A DNA stretch of 64,000 nucleotides. Origin: an uncultured Alphaproteobacteria bacterium. Lineage in GTDB: Bacteria; Pseudomonadota; Alphaproteobacteria; CAAHEQ01; UBA3637. Of this stretch, positions 24,993 to 34,590 are shown piece by piece. The notes below the pieces were generated by a model that was not told the origin of the DNA, ran no database searches, and was given only the letters and a program-made list of their open reading frames with translations. The translations under genes were made by a program, and so were the position numbers. The stretch covers positions 7,870 through 71,869 of the forward strand of contig CASEYR010000003.1 of assembly GCA_949292205.1 (NCBI GenBank), in the 5' to 3' direction. How positions within the stretch are numbered: position 1 is the stretch's first letter; the number at the start of each line of letters is the position of its first letter.

Positions 24993-25838
24993 ATGCCAAA
25001 AATATCTGTGTTGATGCCTGTTTATAAAACAAATAAACAATATTTAAGAGAAGCGATTGAGTCTATTTTGGCTCAAACCTTTTCTGATTACGAATTTTTG
25101 ATTCTAGATGACTGTCCGGAAGACAGCCGAGAAGATGTTGTGAAATCTTATACAGATAATCGAATAAAATATATTAAAAATGAGAGGAATCTAGGGATAA
25201 CACCTAGTCGTAACAAGCTGATTGATATGGCTCAAGGGGAATATTGGGCCGTTATGGATCATGATGACATTTCTATGCCGACACGATTTGAAAAACAAGT
25301 GGCTTATTTGGATTGCCATCCGGAATGTGGGGTTGTCAGCAGCTTTGCCGAAAGATTTCCTAAAATCAAAAAAATGCGCTTTCCGATCTCAACTGATAAA
25401 ATCAAAGAACATTTGATGTTTGGATGTGCTCTTCTGCATCCTGCAAGTATGATACGTAAAAGTATTTTAGGTGATACTCGTTATCAAAAAATATATTCTC
25501 CCGCTGAAGATTATTTTTTTTGGTGTCAGCTGATTGGCAAGACAGATTTTTATAATATACCCGAAGTATTGTTTAGGTATAGAGAACATGAAACAAATAC
25601 AAGTAAAATTCAAAAACAGAGAATGACAGATTCTACTATACAGATACGTTCTTTCGTGCGACAAAAACATCCTACCATCTGGGAGCGCACCCAAAAAGAA
25701 ACTCGTTTCTGGATATTTATTCGATTATTCGGACTTATTCAAGTCTATAAGTTTAAGCAAGTGGGTATGATATTGCCTTGGTATTTAAGTAAAAATCCAC
25801 TTCTAAAAATTAAAATCAAACCAGCACAGGAGGATTAA
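24993..25838 (+). CDS. Family 2 glycosyltransferase
   Basis: A 281-residue GT-A fold glycosyltransferase of family 2. Motifs: ISVLMPVYKTNKQYLREAIE at the N-terminus, SILAQTFSDYEFLILDD, and the DXD-type metal site WAVMDHDDISMPTRFEKQV near residue 90. Later come a GCALLHPASMIRK segment and YSPAEDYFFWCQLI, which carries the likely catalytic acidic residue (ED). The C-terminal 60 residues are basic and hydrophobic (FWIFIRLFGLIQVYKFKQ), probably membrane-associating. It transfers a sugar to a surface polysaccharide or O-antigen intermediate. Its stop touches the rfbA start, so it belongs to the dTDP-rhamnose operon; a rhamnosyl donor is plausible. Confidence 0.88.
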   Translation: MPKISVLMPVYKTNKQYLREAIESILAQTFSDYEFLILDDCPEDSREDVVKSYTDNRIKYIKNERNLGITPSRNKLIDMAQGEYWAVMDHDDISMPTRFEKQVAYLDCHPECGVVSSFAERFPKIKKMRFPISTDKIKEHLMFGCALLHPASMIRKSILGDTRYQKIYSPAEDYFFWCQLIGKTDFYNIPEVLFRYREHETNTSKIQKQRMTDSTIQIRSFVRQKHPTIWERTQKETRFWIFIRLFGLIQVYKFKQVGMILPWYLSKNPLLKIKIKPAQED

Positions 25839-26725
25839 TGAAAGGTATTATTTTAGCAGGTGGTTCGGGAACCAGACTCTATCCTTTAACAAAAATAACA
25901 TCAAAACAATTATTGCCGGTTTATGACAAACCAATGATTTATTATCCGCTATCCACTTTGATGCTATTTGGAATCAAGGAAATTCTAATCATTTCAACCC
26001 CCAAAGATACGCCCAATATCCAAGAGTTATTCGGAAATGGTGAAAGATTGGGCCTTACTATTCAATATGCCGTTCAGAATGAGCCGAAGGGAATTGCTCA
26101 GGCTTTTACTATCGGAGCAGATTTTATCAAAAATGATGATGTCTGCCTTATTCTGGGTGACAATATTTTCTACATGGGTGATCAATTTCATTTCTTTCGG
26201 CAAGAGGTTGAACAAAATCAGGGTAAATGTGCTACTATTTTTGCTTATCACGTTTCTGATCCCGAACGCTTTGGTGTCGTTGAGTTTGATGAGAATTTAA
26301 AAGCTGTTTCCATTGAAGAAAAACCCAAGCAACCAAAATCTAATTATGCCTCTGTCGGTTTGTATTTCTATCCTGCAGATGTTGTTGAAAAAGCAAAGAA
26401 CTTAAAGCCCTCAGCTCGTGGAGAATTGGAAATAACGGATTTAAACAATCTGTATTTACAGGAAGGAAGATTGAATGTTGTTCCGATGAAGCGCGGTAAT
26501 GCTTGGTTGGATGCGGGGACTCCGGAAAGTTTGATGGAATCAGGAGCATTCATACATATCATAGAAAAGCGACAAGGTCTAAAAATTGCCTGTATCGAGG
26601 AAATTGCTTACCGCAGAGGATTTATCAGTGATACTCAAATGAAATCTTTAATTGATGAATTAAAAGACGGAGACTACAAAAGATATTTACTGAAAGTATA
26701 TGAGGAGTATCATGAACTTTATTAA
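25838..26725 (+). CDS. rfbA: Glucose-1-phosphate thymidylyltransferase
   Basis: A 295-residue RfbA. It makes dTDP-glucose from dTTP and glucose-1-phosphate, the first step of dTDP-L-rhamnose synthesis. The N-terminal signature GIILAGGSGTRLYPLTKITS is complete. The rest is canonical: SKQLLPVYDKPMIYYPLSTL, CLILGDNIFY with the metal-binding Asp, VEFDENLKAVSIEEKPKQPK and RGNAWLDAGTPESLMES. The length is normal. It overlaps rfbC by 14 bases. A GGAGGATTA leader precedes the ATG. Confidence 0.96.
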   Translation: MKGIILAGGSGTRLYPLTKITSKQLLPVYDKPMIYYPLSTLMLFGIKEILIISTPKDTPNIQELFGNGERLGLTIQYAVQNEPKGIAQAFTIGADFIKNDDVCLILGDNIFYMGDQFHFFRQEVEQNQGKCATIFAYHVSDPERFGVVEFDENLKAVSIEEKPKQPKSNYASVGLYFYPADVVEKAKNLKPSARGELEITDLNNLYLQEGRLNVVPMKRGNAWLDAGTPESLMESGAFIHIIEKRQGLKIACIEEIAYRRGFISDTQMKSLIDELKDGDYKRYLLKVYEEYHELY

Positions 26726-27263
26726 AACAAAACTAGATGGTGTCATCATTGTAGAACCAAAACTCTTTGAGGATGAACGTGGTTATTTTTTTGAAAGCTA
26801 CAACGAAGCAGAGTTTGTTGCCAACGGTATTTCAAATCGCCTTGTCCAAGATAACCAATCCAAATCTTCTTATGGTGTTATTCGTGGATTGCATTGTCAG
26901 TTGGGTGAACATGCTCAAGCAAAACTAGTTCGCGTGTTACAGGGAAAAGTTTTGGATGTGGCTGTGGACGTACGTCAAGGTTCCCCTACTTTCGGACAAC
27001 ATGTCTCTGTAGAATTATCAGAAGACAACAAACGCCAATTATTTATTCCCAGAGGTTTTTTACATGGCTTTTCTGTTCTTAGTGAAACAGCCGTTTTTGC
27101 GTATAAATGTGATAATTTCTATTGTAAAGAATCGGAGTTCGGCATTCGTTATGATGATCCGGAAATAGGAGTAGATTGGCAAATTCCACCATCAAAAGTT
27201 ATTACGTCGCAAAAAGATCGTTTGGGCAATAAATTAAGGGATATTTTGACTCATGAACGATAA
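26712..27263 (+). CDS. rfbC: dTDP-4-dehydrorhamnose 3,5-epimerase
   Basis: A 183-residue RmlC-type cupin epimerase. Seen: GVIIVEPKLFEDERGYFFES, VQDNQSKSSYGVIRGLHCQL (with the conserved His), KLVRVLQGKVLDVAVDVR, FIPRGFLHGFSVLSETA and FAYKCDNFY. These match the catalytic His-Asp and Tyr set of the family. It inverts C3 and C5 of dTDP-4-keto-6-deoxyglucose. The start at 26712 has GAGGAG (26702-26707) five bases upstream, inside rfbA. It overlaps rfbD by 11 bases. Confidence 0.96.
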   Translation: MNFIKTKLDGVIIVEPKLFEDERGYFFESYNEAEFVANGISNRLVQDNQSKSSYGVIRGLHCQLGEHAQAKLVRVLQGKVLDVAVDVRQGSPTFGQHVSVELSEDNKRQLFIPRGFLHGFSVLSETAVFAYKCDNFYCKESEFGIRYDDPEIGVDWQIPPSKVITSQKDRLGNKLRDILTHER

Positions 27264-28086
27264 GGTGATGATAACAGGAGCCAATGGGCAATTGGGACAA
27301 GAGTTGCAAAAATTGATCCCGAATGCCGTATTGACAGATGTGGATACGCTTGATATTACAGACATGGATGCCGTAAAAACATTTGTTGACAACAATCAAA
27401 TAAACACCATTATCAACTGTGCTGCTTATACTGCGGTGGATAAAGCTGAAGATGAACCTGAATTGGCATCAAAAATCAATACTCTGGGGCCTGCAAATCT
27501 GGCAAAAACCGGAGCAAAAATAGTTCATATTTCAACTGATTATGTTTTTGACGGAAAAGGCTATAAACCTTATACGGAAGATGATATGGCAGTTCCAATC
27601 TCGGTATACGGTAAAACGAAACGAAACGGTGAGATCGCTGTATTGGACAATGCCGAAATAGCAATCGTTATCCGTACGGCTTGGCTCTATTCACCTTACG
27701 GAAATAACTTTGTCAAGACAATGCGCCGATTAGGTTCCGAGAAAAACTCTTTAAATGTCGTCACAGACCAAATCGGAAGCCCTACTTACGCAGGGGATTT
27801 AGCTAAAGCAATTGTCTCTATCTTACCACAAATGAGTAAAGAAAATAAAGGAATCTACCATTACACAAATGAAGGTGTTTGCTCGTGGTATGATTTTGCA
27901 ATCAAGATTATGGAGTTATCCGGATTAAATTGTATGGTTAATCCGATATCCTCATCAGAGTATCCAACAAAAGCAACTCGCCCATTTTATAGTGTTCTAA
28001 ATAAAGCAAAGATAAAATCAACTTTTGGAATCGATATTCCTCACTGGGAGGAGGGATTAAAAAAATATCTTACACAATTCCGGTAA
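27253..28086 (+). CDS. rfbD: dTDP-4-dehydrorhamnose reductase
   Basis: A 277-residue RmlD, an extended short-chain dehydrogenase. NADPH-binding motif MITGANGQLGQEL at residues 6-18; INCAAYTAVDKAEDEPELA, HISTDYVFDGKGYKPYTEDD and SVYGKTKRNGE give the YxxxK catalytic pair. It reduces dTDP-4-keto-L-rhamnose to dTDP-L-rhamnose. The usual rfbB (dTDP-glucose 4,6-dehydratase) is not in this window, so the pathway needs a copy elsewhere. No terminator is obvious after the stop. Confidence 0.95.
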   Translation: MNDKVMITGANGQLGQELQKLIPNAVLTDVDTLDITDMDAVKTFVDNNQINTIINCAAYTAVDKAEDEPELASKINTLGPANLAKTGAKIVHISTDYVFDGKGYKPYTEDDMAVPISVYGKTKRNGEIAVLDNAEIAIVIRTAWLYSPYGNNFVKTMRRLGSEKNSLNVVTDQIGSPTYAGDLAKAIVSILPQMSKENKGIYHYTNEGVCSWYDFAIKIMELSGLNCMVNPISSSEYPTKATRPFYSVLNKAKIKSTFGIDIPHWEEGLKKYLTQFR

Positions 28087-28156
28087 CTGGCACTGCCGAT
28101 TTTATCGTCGATCACTTTATTCCATATTTCAGAAGTAAGGATCTGACTATTTGCTA

Positions 28157-28870
28157 TTAGCTTTTAGAGTGTAATTTTGTTTTATCAGATTGAGGTAGTA
28201 GCCCCTGTTTTCCTCTTGCCAGCTGATATCTAATACACTTCATCGGACAAACACTGATACATGTCGTACAGTTAATACAGTTGGGATGACGAACAAAAGA
28301 AGTATTTTCAACTTTGATATTCATCGGACACTTTTTATCACATAAATGACAATGTATGCATTTGGTATCATCTCGTTGAATACCAAAGGGACGGAGCACT
28401 CCGAATAATCCATAGTAAGCCCCTTTTGTGCAGAAATAATTACAAAAAGGTCGATCTATGAACAAAGCCGCAACGACAAAAATTCCTAAAACGATTCCGG
28501 CTATTAAAGTTAATTTTCCGGCGAATAAATTATGATTAAAAGCTCCTCGAGCGTTTAGTAATGCGAAACTAATTCCTGCCGTCCCCAAAACATAAAAAGC
28601 ATAACGCGATAGTTGCATATATTTCTGAAAACGATCGGGTATCCGAATATGTGGTAACTTCAATAACCGTCCTAATCTTGCCATCCAATCCTGTAGGGAA
28701 CCAAACGGACAAACCCACCCACAAAAGAAGACGCCAAACAACAAAATCGTGAAAAACAGATATTTCCCGACAATGCCATATTTGGGCATAAAAGAAAACA
28801 CTAACCCCAACATAAAAAGTGCTTGAATAATGAAACGAATTATTTGGATAGAGCTATGATTCACTTTCAT
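28157..28870 (-). CDS. Membrane polyferredoxin, NapH/YccM-like 4Fe-4S protein
   Basis: A 237-residue protein with about four membrane spans, for example FIIQALFMLGLVFSF, YLFFTILLFGVFFC, YAFYVLGTAGISFALL and LIAGIVLGIFVVAALF. It has the NapH-family CGWVCPFGSLQDW motif and a second RPFCNYFCTKGAYY motif at the membrane edge. The C-terminus carries two 4Fe-4S clusters, CIHCHLCDKKCP and CINCTTCISVCP. Such proteins pass electrons from the quinone pool or a soluble donor to periplasmic or membrane reductases. No partner reductase lies beside it. It stands alone, divergent from tag. Confidence 0.85.
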   Translation of the reverse strand: MKVNHSSIQIIRFIIQALFMLGLVFSFMPKYGIVGKYLFFTILLFGVFFCGWVCPFGSLQDWMARLGRLLKLPHIRIPDRFQKYMQLSRYAFYVLGTAGISFALLNARGAFNHNLFAGKLTLIAGIVLGIFVVAALFIDRPFCNYFCTKGAYYGLFGVLRPFGIQRDDTKCIHCHLCDKKCPMNIKVENTSFVRHPNCINCTTCISVCPMKCIRYQLARGKQGLLPQSDKTKLHSKS

Positions 28871-29011
28871 AAAACCCTCCCTTTAAAACCACTTTTAAAA
28901 CATGACATCATTATAAAATTGTTTTTTCGTAATCACAATAAAAAAATTATTTTCTGGCCTTTTTACCTCTATTCTGATAGGATACAGAAAAACAATGTGG
29001 AATAAAGAAAA

Positions 29012-29593
29012 ATGATATCTACCTTCAACTCTCACCCCCCAAAAGTTCACCGATGTTCATGGGTGGATGTGAATGACATCGCGTATATAAATTATCACGA
29101 CCATGAGTGGGGTATCCCCGTTCATGATGATAAGTTGTTATTTGAGACGCTGGTTCTTGAAACTTTTGTCGCCGGTCTTTCTTGGCAATGCGTATTACAC
29201 AAAAGACAAAATTTTCGTCAGGCTTTTGATGATTTCAATGTTGCAATCATTTCACAATACAAGGATACAAAAATTTCTTCTCTGCTAAACAATAAAAACA
29301 TCATACGACACAAAGGAAAAATTGAAGCCACGATTAAAAACGCTCAAGTTTTTCAAAAAATTCAATCAGAATGGTCTAGTTTTAATAACTATCTGTGGCA
29401 CTGGACAAACGGTATGACTGTTTTAAGTGGTGGCAATGAAACGACCTCCCCTCTATCTGACAGGATTGCAAAAGATCTTAAAAAACGTGGCATGAAATTT
29501 ACCGGATCGGTCACTATTTTTTCTTATCTCTGCGCTATTGGGGTCATTAATGCTCATCAAAAAACATGCTACTGTAAGAAGGAAAAACAATGA
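29012..29593 (+). CDS. tag: DNA-3-methyladenine glycosylase I
   Basis: A 193-residue Tag enzyme that removes 3-methyladenine from alkylated DNA. The zinc ligands are present: Cys in HRCSW near the N-terminus, His in YHDHEWGIPVHDD, and the final HQKTC pair. The catalytic pocket segment LLFETLVLETFVAGLSWQ and the helix with NIIRHKGKIEATIKNA match the family. It overlaps the following phosphatase gene by four bases. With the AlkA-like gene at 11011 this gives two alkyl-adenine glycosylases in one window. Confidence 0.93.
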   Translation: MISTFNSHPPKVHRCSWVDVNDIAYINYHDHEWGIPVHDDKLLFETLVLETFVAGLSWQCVLHKRQNFRQAFDDFNVAIISQYKDTKISSLLNNKNIIRHKGKIEATIKNAQVFQKIQSEWSSFNNYLWHWTNGMTVLSGGNETTSPLSDRIAKDLKKRGMKFTGSVTIFSYLCAIGVINAHQKTCYCKKEKQ

Positions 29594-30051
29594 TAAAAGT
29601 GTTATTTGTCTGTTTGGGAAATATATGCCGCTCTCCCATGTCCGAGTTCGTTTTTAAGCAAATGGTTAAAGAACGGGAATTATCTTCTCAATTTGAAATA
29701 GCTTCAGCAGCTACTGATGGATACAATGAAATGTGCCATGCCGGAATTCACCATGGAACACGTCATATGTTAACTACTATGCACGTCCCTTTTGAAGAAC
29801 ACTACTCTCGGCGTATTTGTTCGAATGATTATGCTTATTTTGACTATATCTTGGGCATGGATGATAGCAATATTGAGGATATTCAATCTATCATCGGCTT
29901 GGATACTGAACATAAAATTCACCGCTTGTTGGATTTTACCGATAATCCTCGTAACATTAAAGACCCTTGGTATACCGGCAACTTTGAAGAAACGTATTGG
30001 GATATTATTGAGGGCTGTGATGCCTTTCTAAAAAAGGTAATAGATCAATAA
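29590..30051 (+). CDS. Low-molecular-weight protein-tyrosine phosphatase
   Basis: A 153-residue LMW-PTPase. The P-loop VLFVCLGNICRSPMSEFVF (C-x5-R-S) starts at residue 4. The general acid Asp is in DPWYTGNFEETYWDI near residue 126. The length is typical. It removes phosphate from tyrosine residues, often of a bacterial tyrosine kinase in polysaccharide export, but no such kinase is adjacent. ATGA overlap with tag suggests co-transcription. Confidence 0.92.
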   Translation: MIKVLFVCLGNICRSPMSEFVFKQMVKERELSSQFEIASAATDGYNEMCHAGIHHGTRHMLTTMHVPFEEHYSRRICSNDYAYFDYILGMDDSNIEDIQSIIGLDTEHKIHRLLDFTDNPRNIKDPWYTGNFEETYWDIIEGCDAFLKKVIDQ

Positions 30052-30097
30052 ATAAAATTATCTTAATTGATAAAAACTACTTTTTCTCAAAAAAAGC

Positions 30098-30125
30098 TTG
30101 CATTTTTGTATTGATGACCTATAAT
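30098..30125 (+). promoter_or_regulatory. metK promoter
   Basis: TTGCAT (30098-30103), 16 bases, perfect TATAAT (30120-30125). The predicted start of transcription is near 30132, just before the riboswitch candidate. Confidence 0.6.
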
Positions 30126-30135
30126 CTCCCTCGAA

Positions 30136-30197
30136 ACAGTCAGGTGATTGCTTTCGGTGGATTTAACCAAACTTGTCCTACCTGAATGGACTAAACA
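30136..30197 (+). promoter_or_regulatory. SAM-II-like riboswitch candidate upstream of metK
   Basis: The leader between the promoter and metK contains elements of the compact alphaproteobacterial SAM-II (metA motif) aptamer. A GGATTTAACC loop segment (30159-30168) is followed by CTTG and GTCC (30174-30177), and then by GGACTAAA (30188-30195) just before the ribosome binding site. GTCC can pair with GGAC as the second pseudoknot stem. P1 could be TTCGGT with ACC(T)GAA, or CAGGT (30141-30145) with ACCTG (30179-30183). The loop between P1 and the last stem is shorter than in known examples, so the match is partial. Its place before a SAM synthetase fits SAM feedback on translation. Confidence 0.45.
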
Positions 30198-30208
30198 TGG
30201 AGAAAAAG

Positions 30209-31237
30209 ATGCAGAAAACTGCTGAATTTGTGTCCTTGGGACACCCTGATAAAGTTGCCGATTATATTTCAAGTTACATTCTGGATCATATGATTGAACA
30301 AGATCCAACGGTCAAGTACGCTGTTGAAGTTATGATTAAAGATAATCATATCATCTTAGGCGGAGAAATTACCGGCAATGTAAGCCTCGAAAAAATTAAA
30401 ACATTTGTTTTAAAGGCCTTATCTGAAATCGGATACACCGAAGAATATGCCAAAATATGGGGTTCCTATGCTATCGAGCCTTCAAAAATTGAAGTTACGA
30501 ATCTTATCGGACAACAGTCTCCGGAAATTCGACAAGGCGTCAATCAAAACGGATGGGGAGATCAAGGTGTTTTTGTCGGATATGCTTGCCAAGGTGATAA
30601 CTTAATCAACAGAGAATTATTTTTAGCTAAAAAACTAAATAATGCCCTGTATGAAAAAGCCAAAAAATCTGATCACTTGGGATTAGACATAAAAACACAA
30701 ATAACTTTAAATAATCAAGGAAATATAGAAACCGCTATCGTTGCCATCCCTATGTTAACAGATGAAGATTTAACGGATTTTATTGTAGAAACTTTAGGTG
30801 AACATCCGAATAAAATCATTGTCAACGGAACAGGCTCATACAAACAACACGCCTCTATCGCAGATTGCGGAATTACGGGACGAAAATTGGCTTGTGATTT
30901 TTATTCAACAGCAGCCCCTATCGGAGGCGGAAGCCCTTGGACAAAAGACGCCAGCAAAGCTGATTTAACCTTAAACCTATATGCCCGACAATTAGCTGTT
31001 GAGTACTTAAAGGAAAACGACGAGTGTTTTGTGTACTTATCCTCTTGCATCGGGCGTTCCGAGTTACCCAGCGCTGTCGTTAAAACAATTCGAGGGAAAA
31101 ACATTACATATCATCAACTGACGTTAAAGCAAACGCCAACTGAAATTATTCACTGGCTGGGTCTGGATAAACCGGTTTATGCGCGTCTATGCAGAGAAGG
31201 TCTTTTATCACTTCAGCCTCAACCACTGAAAAAATAA
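30209..31237 (+). CDS. metK: S-adenosylmethionine synthetase
   Basis: A 342-residue MetK. It makes SAM from methionine and ATP. The conserved GHPDKVADYIS lies near residue 9, QNGWGDQGVFVGYA in the middle; the glycine-rich loop reads SIADCGITGRKLACDFY, and a PIGGGSPWTKDASKAD block follows. The protein is shorter and clearly diverged from the E. coli type (384 residues), notably around the catalytic loop. The start at 30209 is chosen because GGAG (30199-30202) lies six bases before it; an in-frame ATG at 30197 overlaps the leader and has no site. A SAM-II-like riboswitch candidate precedes it. Confidence 0.92.
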   Translation: MQKTAEFVSLGHPDKVADYISSYILDHMIEQDPTVKYAVEVMIKDNHIILGGEITGNVSLEKIKTFVLKALSEIGYTEEYAKIWGSYAIEPSKIEVTNLIGQQSPEIRQGVNQNGWGDQGVFVGYACQGDNLINRELFLAKKLNNALYEKAKKSDHLGLDIKTQITLNNQGNIETAIVAIPMLTDEDLTDFIVETLGEHPNKIIVNGTGSYKQHASIADCGITGRKLACDFYSTAAPIGGGSPWTKDASKADLTLNLYARQLAVEYLKENDECFVYLSSCIGRSELPSAVVKTIRGKNITYHQLTLKQTPTEIIHWLGLDKPVYARLCREGLLSLQPQPLKK

Positions 31238-31262
31238 AATACTTCTCTTTTTATTCTTTTTT

Positions 31263-31290
31263 AGGGCAAAGTGGAGAACTTCTTTGCCCT
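31263..31290 (+). terminator. metK terminator
   Basis: Perfect stem AGGGCAAAG/CTTTGCCCT with a short loop, about 25 bases after the metK stop. The A-rich 3' side and T-rich 5' side would also allow termination from the opposite direction. Confidence 0.7.
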
Positions 31291-31433
31291 AAAAACAACT
31301 GTTAATGGCAATTCTCCCTTTAAAAACACTCGGACAGATACGAAAGAATATAAAATAGATACAATCTATGGTTGTTTTTTAGATAAAAAGCTGATGTAAT
31401 ACCTATCGGGGACAAAACAAAAGGGGGATTAGA

Positions 31434-33530
31434 ATGAACTTTTCTCAAAAAGTTTTACTAACACTTGTATTTATCATATTGGGTGCTTTGGCCTATTATC
31501 CATTTTACCTGAATACAATTGGTTTGGTTGGCTTGTCGTCCTAATTGTCGTTATATCAGGACTATTTGTTCCCAAAAGCGGGGCATTCTTTAGATTTGCG
31601 TTCATTTTAATTTCCGGATTTATTGCTGTCCGATATATCTTATTCCGGTCTTTTTATACATTAGACTTCACAACAACTGCCGCTTGGTTTTTCGGAGGTA
31701 TTTTATATCTGGCAGAAGTCTACTGTATGTTCCTGCACTTGCTGGGATTAAGGATTAACATTGCTCCGGTAAAACAAAAAGACCCCGTTTATCCCCAAAA
31801 GGAACACACCGTAGATGTTTTTATACCAACATATGACGAGGATATTTCGGTTGCTTATACAACGGCTCTTGCCTGCAAAAACTTTGATTATCCCTCTGAT
31901 AAAGTCAATATCTATATCTTGAATGATGAGAGTCGTTTAAATCGTTTAAATAATCCGGAAACAACTCTGGCTGCCTATAAAAGGCATTGCGACTTAAAGC
32001 AGTTAGCGGAAAACCGGCATCCATTATCTGACCAGAGCTGACGGAAATCACGCAAAAGCCGGAATGTTGAATGCTGCTTTATTAGGTCAAGCTTTCAGTG
32101 ATGTCGAAAAAGATGAAAATGGACACTATATCGGTAAAAACTTTGTAAAAACGACCGGATAGTTTATTCTGATTTTAGATTCGGATCATATACCGACAAC
32201 AGATTTCCTACATGAAACTTTAGGATACTTTGAAAACGATCCAAAGTTATTTTTAGCTCAAACACCTCATTTCATGATTAACCGAGAACCGCTACGTCAT
32301 AATCTGGATATGGATGAAAAGTTGCCGACAGAAGGGTGGATTTTTTACAGCTATATTCAACGTAGCCTAGATCGATGGAATGCAACTTTCTTTTGCGGCT
32401 CTGCTGCTGTTTTGCGACGGAGTATTCTGGAACAAAACGGTGGCTTAGAAGGTGATACAATTACCGAAGATTGTGAAACGGCTTTGCATCTGCATAGCAA
32501 GGGATTTAACAGTGTTTATGTAGATAAACCCATGATTGCCGGATTGGAACCGGAAAGTGTCAGCGCCATGATTGGTCAACGAACCAGATGGTGTCAAGGA
32601 ATGTTACAAATCTTTTTTACAAAAAATCCATTAATACAAAAAGGATTAACCCTCATGCAACGACTCGCTTACTTAAACGAGTGTCTGTTCTGGTTTTTCC
32701 CTATCTTTCGTATTGTCTTTTTATTAGCACCTCTTTTCTTTCTATATTTTCAAATCAGCGTGTATAATGCTTCTTTATTGCAAGTTTTATTCTTTGCCGG
32801 TCCGTACTTTTTTATAGCTCTGGCTTCCTCTTACTACTTATACGGCAGATATCGCCCCTTTTTACAATCTGAAGTTTTTGAAACCATTCAAAGCATCGCT
32901 TTGTTACCCGCTATTATTTCGGTTATGCTGAACCCCAAAAAACCAGCTTTTAAAACAACTCCCAAGGGTATTGTAACAAGCAGAAATACTGTTAGCATAT
33001 ATAGTATCCCCTTTTGGATTTTGTTCGTTCTGTTCGTCGGGGCATTAGGGCGAGCCGTTTGGATTTATAATGATTATCCTTTATTTCGAGAGGCAGTTTA
33101 CCTAACATCATTTTGGAACATCTTTAACCTGATGATTGTGATTTGTTGTCTTGGATCGTTATTTGAACGAAAACAACCAGAGCATTATTACTCTTTTCCG
33201 ACATTTAACGAAACAATCACTTATCGCAATCAAAAGCTAAAAGTAAAACGTCTATCTTTATCAACCATCTATGTTGAAAAACCAACAGCGCTGAAATTAA
33301 AAAAAGGTCAAAAAATAACTGTATCCGGCGTTGACGGTAAGATATTCGGAACCGTTCAATTCGTAGCAAAACACACTCTTCAAATTAAAATTTCTCAAGC
33401 TGTGTCTCAACAAAATATCCGATTTGTATACGGACATTCCAGCCGATGGAATAACATTATCAACCACTATTTACAACAAAAGCGGATGATATTATTACCT
33501 CTTTATCTGTTCAAACAAGGAATTAAATCA
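31434..33530 (+). pseudogene. bcsA: Broken cellulose synthase catalytic subunit (bcsA)
   Basis: Remnant of BcsA, the membrane glycosyltransferase that makes beta-1,4-glucan from UDP-glucose. Recognisable parts: N-terminal membrane spans; VDVFIPTYDEDISVAYTTAL; FILILDSDHIPTTDF (metal-binding D); TFFCGSAAVLRRSIL; TEDCETALHLHSKGF; and the QxxRW-containing IGQRTRWCQGML, then a PilZ-like SGVDGKIFGTVQF part. Lesions: a frame change near 31515-31520, another near 32020-32040, and an in-frame TAG at 32159-32161 just before FILILDSDH. The gene cannot give a full BcsA. It has a GGGGG leader at 31422-31426 and runs on without a stop into the barrel remnant at 33531. Confidence 0.88.
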
Positions 33531-34456
33531 ATGTATGGTGCTTTTAAAACAATGATGACTCATGGTTTTTCCGTCATTTTAGTTGGCTTATTTTTAGCTT
33601 GTCCGGCACAAGCAAATGTGATGCAAATCCCTCTGACTCATCTAATTGAAATGGCTTCTCCGGAAATTAACAGCGTTTATACAGGATACCGTTTTATGCT
33701 CCATTCTCCGCAACGCTGGCAAATCAATAATGCTCAATTAACCATATATCTCCCCTCCCCGTTTTAAGAGCAACCTATAAACCCGAAAAAGGATTTTTTA
33801 CTTCAGTATTCTATGAAAATGTTGAAGATTCTATCTTATCCGCTATCGGACTACGAGATGGATACTCTGACGCTTCTTTCGGGCGTGTGATGCGTGCCGG
33901 TGGAAATTTGGGATATACTTTCTCATTTTCAGATGGCTATTTTGCAAATGCCTCTATCTCTGCCGCTTTTTATCACGGACATAATGTAGAAACGAACCAT
34001 CAATTTAAAGTTGAAGCCGTATTGGGACGATACTACAAGGGATTTAGCTTTGGTTTGTTCGGATTGGCCGAAACATACAAGCAAAACCAAAATAATTTTA
34101 CGTTCGGACATGGCGGATACTATAGCCCTCAAATGGCTTTTTTAATTACTCCGTTCGTATCCTATGAACATAAAAGTGAGAAACACTACTTTAAAGGAGG
34201 CTTAGCCGTCGGTTACTATCAAGATCGCTTGGACAGTGTCAAAATGTATTTAAAAAACACAGGTGGAGATACCTCTACAATTAATGACCTCTATTATGCT
34301 GCGGAAAGACATAAAAACTTATCCGGCAATATCGGTTTTATTTACGAATATACAATGCCTAATCATTTTATAATCGGAACGGAAAACCGAGCACTACAGT
34401 CTTCATCTGACTATCGGGAAATCATTTCAAGAGTATATCTTAAAAAAGAATTTTAG
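33531..34456 (+). pseudogene. BcsC-like outer membrane barrel remnant joined to bcsA
   Basis: Starts with a signal-peptide-like MTHGFSVILVGLFLACPAQA, then HLIEMASPEINSVYTGYRFM. After a one-base slip near 33762-33766 it continues LRATYKPEKGFFTSVFYENV and a beta-barrel with GFSFGLFGLAETYKQN, HGGYYSPQMAFLI, FKGGLAVGYYQDR and IGTENRALQSSSDYREI. This is the C-terminal barrel of BcsC, the cellulose export porin. The large TPR part and bcsB are missing, so the locus is a deletion remnant. It is in frame with bcsA up to the slip, giving a fused open frame. Part of the barrel might still be translated from an internal start, but that is unlikely to be useful. Confidence 0.8.
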
Positions 34457-34590
34457 AAATTTTACCGATTTAACACACTCAAAAAAATTCAGTTAGTTAC
34501 AAGCAAAAAAATTATTTTTTGTTAAAAAATAATTGAATTTTATATAGATATCTGCATAATTTAGATAATTCTATTTAGCAGGATAACACG

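Noticed and set aside
30136-30197. SAM/SAH-type or SAM-III-type riboswitch
   Set aside because: The characteristic sequence blocks of those classes are not present; SAM-II elements fit better.
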